DNA of 5,703 bases from Clostridia bacterium (GTDB lineage: Bacteria > Bacillota > Clostridia > Christensenellales > Aristaeellaceae): the NCBI GenBank assembly GCA_017537105.1, contig JAFWBZ010000112.1, forward strand, positions 1 through 5,703, read 5' to 3'. The number at the start of each line of letters is the position of its first letter. Within the stretch, counting starts at the first letter, position 1. The translations under genes were made by a program, and so were the position numbers. Under the pieces are notes generated by a model. The model worked only from the letters and a program-made list of their open reading frames with translations. It was not told the origin of the DNA and searched no databases. Of the stretch, positions 1-4,837 are shown piece after piece.

Positions 1-431
1 AATGATACGGCCTTGCGGTCAAAGCGCAGTTCGTTGCCGCCCTCGTCGGTGATGACGATCTCATCGCCCTGTAAGCCTTGAAGCTCGCCCCGGAACTCCT
101 TCTGCCCGTTCACCGCGCGGTAGGTCTTGAGCTCCACATCGGTGCCCTCCGCCCGCTCGAAATCCCGCTCCGTCTTCAAAGGGCGGTCCGCGCCGGGCGA
201 GGAGACCTCCATGTAGTCGTATTCCACCCGCTCCACCAGCGGCAGGATTCTGCGGTGGAAGGCCTCCAGGTCGTTCAGCGCTATGCCCTCCGGCCGATCA
301 ACATAAAAGCGCAGGAAATGGCCGGTCGGCTCCTTTACGAGCTCCACATCGACCAGCTCAACCTGCATCTCCTCTGCGATCCTCTGTGCGATTTGCTTGG
401 CTTCCCTGACCGGCATTGAATGCCCAGGCAT
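1..431 (-). CDS. rimP: Ribosome maturation factor RimP (3' end cut by window edge)
   Basis: RimP binds the 30S subunit in the cytoplasm and is needed for its late maturation. The visible 143 residues are nearly the whole protein, since the family is usually about 150 aa. An N-terminal alpha/beta domain carries the hallmark SSPG at 77-80, followed by ADRPLKTERDFER. The C-terminal SH3-like part (about 95-143) contains YRAVNGQKEFRGEL, typical of the family. I chose the ATG at 431-429 over the in-frame ATG at 416 because GGAGGGG lies just upstream of it at a good distance, while the later ATG has no Shine-Dalgarno sequence. In most bacteria rimP is followed by nusA, which would lie beyond the left edge; that is inference. 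The gene has its own promoter and a long structured leader, so it seems separately controlled from murA upstream. Confidence 0.95.
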   Translation of the reverse strand, partial: MPGHSMPVREAKQIAQRIAEEMQVELVDVELVKEPTGHFLRFYVDRPEGIALNDLEAFHRRILPLVERVEYDYMEVSSPGADRPLKTERDFERAEGTDVELKTYRAVNGQKEFRGELQGLQGDEIVITDEGGNELRFDRKAVS

Positions 432-435
432 TGAA

Positions 436-442
436 CCCCTCC
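436..442 (-). promoter_or_regulatory. Ribosome binding site of rimP
   Basis: On the minus strand this reads GGAGGGG, four bases before the ATG at 431 (six if GGAGG is taken as the core). It decides the start in favour of the ATG at 431 rather than the one at 416, giving a protein five residues longer. Confidence 0.8.
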
Positions 443-539
443 AAATATCATTGTGTGCCCTGGTCGCGCTTCCCCGTGCAGGGGCTTCGAACCGCGCAGC
501 AAAGATTAATTCCTTCGCCCGCGAATCAAAAGCGTCTCC

Positions 540-566
540 AAAAACACGCCGCCGAAAATCGGCGGC
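540..566 (-). terminator. Intrinsic terminator inside the rimP leader
   Basis: On the minus strand GCCGCCGA-TTT-TCGGCGGC forms a perfect 8-bp, GC-rich stem with a 3-base loop (548-566), followed by GTG and five T (544-540). The plus strand has no T-run after the hairpin, so it acts only toward rimP. It lies about 110 bases before the rimP start and downstream of the rimP promoter, so it would stop rimP transcription unless read through. It could also end a short RNA or catch transcripts coming from murA. Confidence 0.75.
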
Positions 567-683
567 AGCTGCGAGCAATCATCCCTTCGACTGCTCCATC
601 CATGAGACCGTCCCCAGGCGGGGCCCGTCCGGCATGGGAGAGACGTCAGCTCAGAATGTGCCGGACATGATCTACCGGATTTC

Positions 684-712
684 ATTATAGCACGAATTTC
701 CAAGGAATACAA
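684..712 (-). promoter_or_regulatory. Promoter facing rimP
   Basis: The minus strand has a perfect -10 TATAAT (689-684) preceded by TGC, an extended -10. A weak -35 TTGTAT (712-707) lies at the ideal 17-base spacing. Expected transcription start is near 677. It separates rimP from the murA unit, although read-through from murA is possible. Confidence 0.7.
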
Positions 713-746
713 CCGGGTTTTCCGCGAAAATCGCGTCGAATCCCGG
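713..746 (-). terminator. Possible weak terminator or hairpin after murA
   Basis: An interrupted hairpin pairs CCGGG with CCCGG (746-742 with 717-713) around an inner stem CGCGA/TCGCG (735-731 with 727-723). On the minus strand it is followed by TTGTATTCC, which is poor in T. It lies 40-75 bases after the murA stop and is the only terminator candidate there. It directly abuts the -35 of the rimP promoter. The weak tail makes termination doubtful. Confidence 0.3.
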
Positions 747-750
747 GGAT

Positions 751-769
751 TTGCATTATATTAACGCAA
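751..769. repeat. 19-bp imperfect palindrome, possible operator
   Basis: The site reads TTGCATTATATTAACGCAA and has dyad symmetry TTGCnTTAnnnTAAnGCAA, with seven matching bases on each side. It lies in the AT-rich spacer between the murA stop and the rimP promoter, about 40 bases upstream of the rimP -35. It resembles a repressor site in form. It does not match the Rex, LexA, NrdR, CIRCE or Fur consensus sequences I know. It may be chance in an AT-rich stretch. Confidence 0.3.
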
Positions 770-788
770 TTTGGAGCCCTTTTGTCGT

Positions 789-2051
789 TCAATCCTCCAG
801 CCGGAGGTGCTCGATCATCGCACCGAGGCTGCGCAGCTTCTGGTCAAAGCGCTCATAGCCGCGCATCAGGTGCCCGATGCCGGAAATCTCGGTAACGCCG
901 TCGGCCATCAGCGCGGCGATCACGAGCGCAGCGCTCGCGCGCAGATCGGTGGCGCTGACCCGGGAGCCCACGAGGCCCTCCACGCCGGTGATGATGGCGG
1001 TGGTCTCGATGACGCGTGCATTTGCGCCCATCTTGCGCAGCTCGTCCAGATAGCGGAAGCGGGACTCGAAGATCGTCTCCGTGACGATGCTGGTGCCGTT
1101 GGCCACGGTCAAGAGCGCCGTCAGCGGCTGCTGCAGGTCCGTGGGAAAGCCCGGATAGCCCTGGGTCTTGACGTTCACGGGGCGGAAGTTCTGATTGGAG
1201 CGCACGCGTATGCGGTCGTCCTCGGTGGTGATGTGCACGCCCATCTCCAGCAGCTTGGCGGAAAGCGCCTCCATGTGCGTGGGGATGGCGCCGGTGATCA
1301 CCACGTCGCCGCCCGTGGCGGCCGCGGCGATCATCAGCGTGCCGGTCTCAATCTGGTCCGGCACCACGGTATAGTTCGTGCCGTGCAGATGCCGCCCGCC
1401 GCGAATGCGGATGACATCCGTGCCCGCGCCCTTCACGGACGCGCCCATCGCGGACAGGAAGTTGGCCAGATCGACGATGTGGGGCTCCTTGGCCGCGTTG
1501 TGAATGCTGGTCGCGCCGGATGCGGACACCGCGGTGAGCATGCTGTTCACCGTCGCGCCGACGCTGGGCATCTCGAGGAAGATGTCGCCGCCGGTCAGCT
1601 CCTCGGCGCTGGTGACCAGCACGCCGCCCTTGGTATCGACCGTCGCCCCGAGGGTCTCCATGCCCTTGATGGTCTGGTCGATGGGGCGCGCGCCGAGATC
1701 GCAGCCGCCTGGCAGCGGCACCTCCGCCCGCTTGAATATGCCCAGCAGCACGGGCGCGAAGTAATAGGACGCGCGCATGCGGCTGGCCAGCTCGTAGGGC
1801 GGATCGTACTTGTCCACCTGACGGGGATCGATGCGGAGCACGTTGTCGTTGAACTCCACCTCGGCACCCAGATACCGGAGCATCTCGATCAGCACGTGCA
1901 CGTCGTTGATGTCCGGCACGTTCTCGATGACGGACGGGGAATCCGCCAGCAGGGCAGCGGGAATAATGGCCACCGCGGCATTCTTGCCGCCGGAGACCAT
2001 GACCTCGCCCTCCAGGCGATTGCCACCGATAATTCTCAGCTTTTCCTTCAT
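789..2051 (-). CDS. murA: UDP-N-acetylglucosamine 1-carboxyvinyltransferase (MurA, MurZ/MurAB-like type)
   Basis: MurA transfers enolpyruvate from phosphoenolpyruvate to the 3'-OH of UDP-N-acetylglucosamine, the first committed step of peptidoglycan synthesis, in the cytoplasm. The 420-aa length is normal. Key residues are present: Lys23-Asn24 (SGGKNAA), catalytic-loop Cys117 in LPGGCDLGARPIDQ (the Cys alkylated by fosfomycin), Asp305 in YPGFPTDLQQP, and Arg397 in MRGYERF. Motifs such as RASYYF, GFPTDLQQPLTALLT, ELRKMGAN and LMADGVTEI are closer to what I remember of B. subtilis MurAB/MurZ than of MurAA. A second MurA gene may therefore exist elsewhere, which is inference. The ATG at 2051 is preceded by GAAAGG seven bases upstream. 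It follows the FmdB-like gene by 38 bases on the same strand, probably as one operon from the promoter near 2374-2402. Confidence 0.97.
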   Translation of the reverse strand: MKEKLRIIGGNRLEGEVMVSGGKNAAVAIIPAALLADSPSVIENVPDINDVHVLIEMLRYLGAEVEFNDNVLRIDPRQVDKYDPPYELASRMRASYYFAPVLLGIFKRAEVPLPGGCDLGARPIDQTIKGMETLGATVDTKGGVLVTSAEELTGGDIFLEMPSVGATVNSMLTAVSASGATSIHNAAKEPHIVDLANFLSAMGASVKGAGTDVIRIRGGRHLHGTNYTVVPDQIETGTLMIAAAATGGDVVITGAIPTHMEALSAKLLEMGVHITTEDDRIRVRSNQNFRPVNVKTQGYPGFPTDLQQPLTALLTVANGTSIVTETIFESRFRYLDELRKMGANARVIETTAIITGVEGLVGSRVSATDLRASAALVIAALMADGVTEISGIGHLMRGYERFDQKLRSLGAMIEHLRLED

Positions 2052-2089
2052 ATTCGCGCCTTTCGGCTCCCTTCAACACGAACCATCCG

Positions 2090-2314
2090 TCAGCCTCCGC
2101 CGCAGCCCGAACAGCCTGCGCAGTTGCCTCCGCAGCTGCAGCCGCCGGAGCTTCCCGCGCCGCCGGGCCGAATGCCCACGGACCACTTTCCCTCGTAGAC
2201 GCGCTCCACGGGGCCGCCGCACTTCGGGCAGGTCACCTCGTCGCGCCGGGAAATCGAGGTAAAACTCTCAAAGCGATGATCGCAATTCTTGCATTTGAAG
2301 TCATAGATCGGCAT
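2090..2314 (-). CDS. FmdB-family zinc-ribbon protein with Cys/Gly-rich tail
   Basis: This is a 74-residue protein starting MPIYDFKC, the usual opening of the FmdB (CxxC_CxxC_SSSS) family of putative regulatory zinc ribbons. Two CxxC knuckles, Cys8/Cys11 and Cys29/Cys32, should bind one zinc. After a Gly/Ser linker (50-58) the tail has five more cysteines, Cys59, 61, 65, 68 and 71, in the pattern CxCGGxCxGCxxC. Such tails occur in this family, but their role is unknown to me. The ATG at 2314 has GGAGG seven bases upstream. It is the first gene after the minus-strand promoter and lies 38 bases before murA, so the two are probably co-transcribed. The cellular role is not established; FmdB was named for a formamidase locus, which gives no function here. 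Confidence 0.88.
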   Translation of the reverse strand: MPIYDFKCKNCDHRFESFTSISRRDEVTCPKCGGPVERVYEGKWSVGIRPGGAGSSGGCSCGGNCAGCSGCGGG

Positions 2315-2373
2315 AATCCAGCCTCCGATGCGGCGAAAAACCGGATCCGCATTCCCGCCGCACCGTATAATAT

Positions 2374-2402
2374 ACCATAGAATGCCGGTTCAGGCAAGTC
2401 AA
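2374..2402 (-). promoter_or_regulatory. Promoter for the fmdB-like/murA unit
   Basis: On the minus strand TTGACT (2402-2397) and TATGGT (2379-2374) are separated by exactly 17 bases. The -35 matches five of six consensus bases and the -10 four of six. Expected start is near 2367, giving a leader of about 50 bases before the zinc-ribbon gene. An AT-rich TATATTATAC follows the -10. Confidence 0.6.
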
Positions 2403-2451
2403 TTAACGTGGTTATTACGGTGAAGATTCTGCAAGAACGCTTCGCCCTCCA

Positions 2452-2480
2452 TTGCCAAAGCACCGGGGATATGTTAAAAT
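2452..2480 (+). promoter_or_regulatory. Promoter for the plus-strand gene cluster
   Basis: TTGCCA (2452-2457) and TAAAAT (2475-2480) lie 17 bases apart, with a TGT extended -10 just before TAAAAT. The expected start is near 2487. It is back to back with the minus-strand promoter, about 50 bases between the two -35 boxes, so the region is a divergent control region. It also bears on the hydrolase start, because a TTG at 2484 would lie upstream of the transcript. Confidence 0.65.
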
Positions 2481-2535
2481 AGGTTGGGATTGTTTGGGAT
2501 CAAAGCCCGTTACAAAAGACGCCGGCGGCGGGGAT

Positions 2536-2540
2536 GGGAG
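2536..2540 (+). promoter_or_regulatory. Ribosome binding site favouring a TTG start at 2550
   Basis: GGGAG lies nine bases before the TTG at 2550-2552. The alternative TTG codons at 2484 and 2490 have no usable Shine-Dalgarno sequence and sit at or before the predicted transcription start. Confidence 0.45.
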
Positions 2541-2549
2541 TGGTCGCGC

Positions 2550-3365
2550 TTGTACGAGGAAAGCAGATTCCTCTCTTTTTCCGGGCTGCGGCTGCACTTC
2601 AAGGTCGTCCGACCGGACGTGCCGATCAGGAACCGCATGCTGCTTTTGTCCTCCCCGCTGATCAACACCTTCCACTGGCGCAAGCTTCTGCCAGAGCTGG
2701 CCGGGCTGGGCTGTCTGGCCGTCCTGGCGGACCTGCCCGGCTTTGGACAGAGCGATCCGGACGCGCCGCAGGGCAACGCCGTGCGCGCCAGCCTGCTCTG
2801 GGGAATCCTGGACGACGTGGATCAGTCGCTGAACGCCCCCCTGTCGATGTGGCACCTGGCCGGACACGGCTCCGCATGCCCGGCGATCCTGCGGATGGCT
2901 TCGATGTTTCCGGACAGCGTGAAGTCGCAGATCCATATTGCGCCGACCTTCTCCCTTGCGGAGGGCCAGGGGCGCGGCAGCGATCCCGGCCGGTGGTACG
3001 ACGCGAACATCCTGGACGCGGCGCGCTTCCATCGCCTGATCGAGCACTACTCCGGGTACCCGATGGACGACTACATCGTCGACCGGATGCACCGGCCTCT
3101 GATTCGCGCCGGTTCCCGCGACGCCTTCGCGCAGATGCTTCGGCTCGCCGCCTCCCCGCCCCGGGAGGGCATGGGCTTCTGCCCGACGATGGCGCTGGTG
3201 GGCGGGCGCGACCCGCTGCTCGACGAGCTTCGCCAGAAGCAGATCCGGCAGCTGCTGCCCGAGGCGGAGACCCATCGGATCGCCTCCGCCGGCCACTTCC
3301 CCATGGAGACCCACTCCAAGGCCCTGCGGGACTATCTCCGGGGCTGGATCCGATACAACGATTGA
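2550..3365 (+). CDS. Alpha/beta-hydrolase-fold protein with atypical nucleophile elbow
   Basis: The 271-residue protein fits the alpha/beta-hydrolase fold, and no signal peptide is seen. The strand beta4/helix motif VLADLPGFGQSD (58-69) is typical. The acid residue is likely Asp221 in LVGGRDPLLDE, and the catalytic His is His249 in AGHFPMET. The elbow, normally GHSxG, reads GHGSA (105-109), so Gly107 stands where the nucleophile Ser should be and Ser108 is one place later. The usual HG oxyanion motif is also absent (LLSSPLINT at 32-40). It may be a non-hydrolytic or altered enzyme, and the substrate cannot be told. The reading frame is open back to a TTG at 2484, which would add 22 residues including RRRRR. 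I prefer the TTG at 2550 because of its ribosome binding site and the promoter position, but conservation could favour the longer form. It is the first gene of the plus-strand cluster, 40 bases before trmH. Confidence 0.8.
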   Translation: MYEESRFLSFSGLRLHFKVVRPDVPIRNRMLLLSSPLINTFHWRKLLPELAGLGCLAVLADLPGFGQSDPDAPQGNAVRASLLWGILDDVDQSLNAPLSMWHLAGHGSACPAILRMASMFPDSVKSQIHIAPTFSLAEGQGRGSDPGRWYDANILDAARFHRLIEHYSGYPMDDYIVDRMHRPLIRAGSRDAFAQMLRLAASPPREGMGFCPTMALVGGRDPLLDELRQKQIRQLLPEAETHRIASAGHFPMETHSKALRDYLRGWIRYND

Positions 3366-3405
3366 CTGCCGCGTCTTTCAATCCTACGCATCGAGAGGTA
3401 CGATC

Positions 3406-4185
3406 ATGCCAAAGTTGGAACCCTACTCGAGAAAGCTGCCGTACAGCTACCAGCTGGGCGTATTCCCGGCGCTGATGCTGCTGGAGGCCCGGCCGGAGTG
3501 CGCCAGCCGCCTGCTTTTGCATCCGCAGGGACTGGAAAACGAGGGCGTGAAAAAGCTGCGGGCGCAGTGCGCGGCGCTGGGCGTCCGGGAGGAGTTGGCG
3601 GAGCGGGTGCTGCGGAGGGAGTCGAAGAAGGACAACTGCTTCGCGGGCCTGGTTTTCAACAAGTACGATTGCGCGCTCGATCCGTCGCGCAACCACGCCG
3701 TGCTCTGCCAGATTTCCGATGCGGGCAACGCCGGCACGGCCATGCGCTCCCTGCTGGGCTTCGGCATCCGGGACGTGGCCGTGGTGAAGCCCTGCGTGGA
3801 CGTGTTCGACCCCCACGTGCTCAGGGCTTCAATGGGCGCGTTCTTCAAGCTGCGGGTGCGGGTCTATGACGACTTCGATGCCTACCGCGCCGAGTTTCCG
3901 GAGCGTGCGCTGTATCCCTTCATGCTGGATGGCGCGCAGCCGCTGAACGCGGTGGCCCGGGCAGCCCGACCGCCCTTCTCCCTGATCTTCGGCAACGAGC
4001 AGACCGGCCTGCCGCCGAAATTCGCGGAGCTCGGCCAGAGCGTGCTGATTCCCCAGTCCGACGAGATCGACTCGCTGAACCTGGCCGTCGCCATCTCCGT
4101 CGGAAGCTATATGTTTTTACACGGAAGGGAAGGGCTGCCGGAAGGCGGCGCTTCCTGTGCCAAAGGAGGAAATCCCATTGAATGA
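3406..4185 (+). CDS. TrmH/SpoU-family RNA 2'-O-methyltransferase
   Basis: This 259-residue SPOUT-class enzyme should use S-adenosylmethionine to methylate a ribose 2'-OH in tRNA or rRNA; the exact target cannot be read from sequence. The three SpoU motifs are clear. Motif 1 is SDAGNAGTAMRS, with Asn108 and Arg114. Motif 2 is IFGNEQTGLP (194-203), with Glu198. Motif 3 is IPQSDEIDSLNLAVAIS (215-231), with the Ser-Leu-Asn at 223-225. These form the SAM-binding trefoil knot. The N-terminal about 95 residues (KLPYSYQLGVFPAL...) are the substrate-binding extension seen in related Firmicutes proteins. The ATG at 3406 follows GAGAGG by seven bases. Its last 8 bases overlap the next gene, whose ribosome binding site lies inside this coding region, which explains the Gly-rich C-terminal end after about residue 240. 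Confidence 0.92.
   Translation: MPKLEPYSRKLPYSYQLGVFPALMLLEARPECASRLLLHPQGLENEGVKKLRAQCAALGVREELAERVLRRESKKDNCFAGLVFNKYDCALDPSRNHAVLCQISDAGNAGTAMRSLLGFGIRDVAVVKPCVDVFDPHVLRASMGAFFKLRVRVYDDFDAYRAEFPERALYPFMLDGAQPLNAVARAARPPFSLIFGNEQTGLPPKFAELGQSVLIPQSDEIDSLNLAVAISVGSYMFLHGREGLPEGGASCAKGGNPIE
4162..4169 (+). promoter_or_regulatory. Ribosome binding site of the YwlG-family gene
   Basis: AAAGGAGG is a near-perfect Shine-Dalgarno sequence eight bases before the TTG at 4178. It sets the start there and rules out the in-frame GTG at 4157, which lies upstream of it. Confidence 0.8.
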
Positions 4186-4729
4186 TCGCATCTACAATCA
4201 GACCCGGGAGGCCATCGACGCGCTGCTGAAGGCGGAGCGTACCGGCCTGAACCCGGTGAAGCTGTTGGTGGTCGGCGCGAGCTCCTCGGAGATCGCCGGC
4301 GGCGTGATCGGCCATCAATCCACCTACGAGCTGGGCGAGTCGGTCTCCCGCGCCGCCATCGACATGGCCCGCGAGCACGGCTTCGACGTGGCCTTCCAGT
4401 GCTGCGAGCACCTGAACCGCGCGCTGGTGATGGAGCGCGCCGCCGCGGAAGCCCGGGGCTGCGAGGTGGTGTGCGTGGTGCCGCAGCCCAAGGCGGGCGG
4501 CTCCCTGGCCACCAGCGCGTACCGCGCGCTGAAAGACCCGGTGGTCGTTCTGGCCGTTTCCGCCGACGCGGGTCTGGACATCGGGCTCACGCTGATCGGC
4601 ATGCACCTGCGCCGCGTGGCCGTGCCCGTGCGGCTGGGCATCGACCGCATCGGCTGCGCCATCGTCTCCGCCGCGCGCACCCGCCCCATGCTGGTGGGCG
4701 GCGAGCGGGCCAAATATCAAGACGAATAA
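4178..4729 (+). CDS. YwlG/UPF0340 (DUF436, TIGR01440) family protein
   Basis: This 183-residue protein matches the B. subtilis YwlG family (UPF0340) along its length. Visible family blocks are VGASSSEIAGGVIG (32-45), FQCCEHLNRALVMER (73-87), VPQPKAGGSLA (101-111), SADAGLDIGLTLIGMHL (128-144), VPVR (149-152) and ARTRPMLVGGERAKY (166-180). No biochemical function is established to my knowledge, and no membrane segment or signal is present. I chose the TTG at 4178 because of AAAGGAGG eight bases upstream. It overlaps the stop of the methyltransferase gene by 8 bases, so translation is probably coupled. One difference: from memory, relatives have Cys in the first block (VGCSTSE) where this protein has Ala34. 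Cys75-Cys76-Glu77-His78 remains as a possible active or metal site, which is inference. Confidence 0.92.
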   Translation: MNDRIYNQTREAIDALLKAERTGLNPVKLLVVGASSSEIAGGVIGHQSTYELGESVSRAAIDMAREHGFDVAFQCCEHLNRALVMERAAAEARGCEVVCVVPQPKAGGSLATSAYRALKDPVVVLAVSADAGLDIGLTLIGMHLRRVAVPVRLGIDRIGCAIVSAARTRPMLVGGERAKYQDE

Positions 4730-4837
4730 ACCCGCCCTTCTCACTCGACGTGCCCTGTCCCGCAGCGCTTGGTCCTGCCATCCGCTTTGACGCCCGAATG
4801 TCTCTCCGTTACCGACTTCCACGAGGGGGTGCGCGGC

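Larger units (their letters stand above)
432..677 (-). promoter_or_regulatory. Long structured 5' leader of rimP, candidate transcription attenuator
   Basis: If transcription starts about 7 bases past the -10 box, the rimP message has a leader of about 245 bases with no gene in it. On the minus strand its first part can form four successive hairpins. P1 is 8 bp (659-666 with 627-634, loop of 24). P2 is CCCC/GGGG (612-623). P3 is 8 bp with one G-U pair (589-596 with 573-580, loop 581-588). The fourth is a terminator-like stem at 548-566. Weaker hairpins lie nearer the gene: TTCG/CGAA around 522-533 and CCCC/GGGG around 474-486. A terminator between promoter and gene suggests premature termination control, or a separate small RNA of about 137 nt. 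I do not recognise a known riboswitch. I recall a rimP-leader family in Rfam from other bacteria, but cannot say this is related. Confidence 0.5.

Noticed and set aside
481..500. GGTTCGAA on the minus strand, like a tRNA T-loop
   Set aside because: No acceptor, D or anticodon arm can be built around it.
608..624. CCGCCTGGG in the rimP leader, like the 3' conserved part of the ZTP (pfl) riboswitch
   Set aside because: The 5' conserved half of that riboswitch is missing and rimP is not a typical target gene; the bases are explained by the short CCCC/GGGG hairpin.
78..690. Plus-strand small open frames across rimP and its leader
   Set aside because: They are antisense to rimP or lie in the structured leader, with no ribosome binding site or recognisable protein.
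755..760. Second TATAAT on the minus strand after murA
   Set aside because: No -35-like sequence at 16-18 bases and no extended -10; it is part of the AT-rich dyad.
771..2198. 475-residue plus-strand open frame opposite murA
   Set aside because: It is antisense to a perfectly conserved murA and has a His/Gly/Ala/Arg-rich composition typical of a GC-rich shadow frame, with no recognisable domain.
2415..3816. Long minus-strand open frames opposite the hydrolase and trmH (about 299 and 384 residues)
   Set aside because: They are antisense to genes with clear family motifs, have biased Arg/Gly/Pro composition, and show no domain or convincing ribosome binding site.
4787..4815. TTGACG followed 17 bases later by TACCGA before the heparinase-like gene
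   Set aside because: The -10 matches only two of six bases, and the start would fall on the ribosome binding site.
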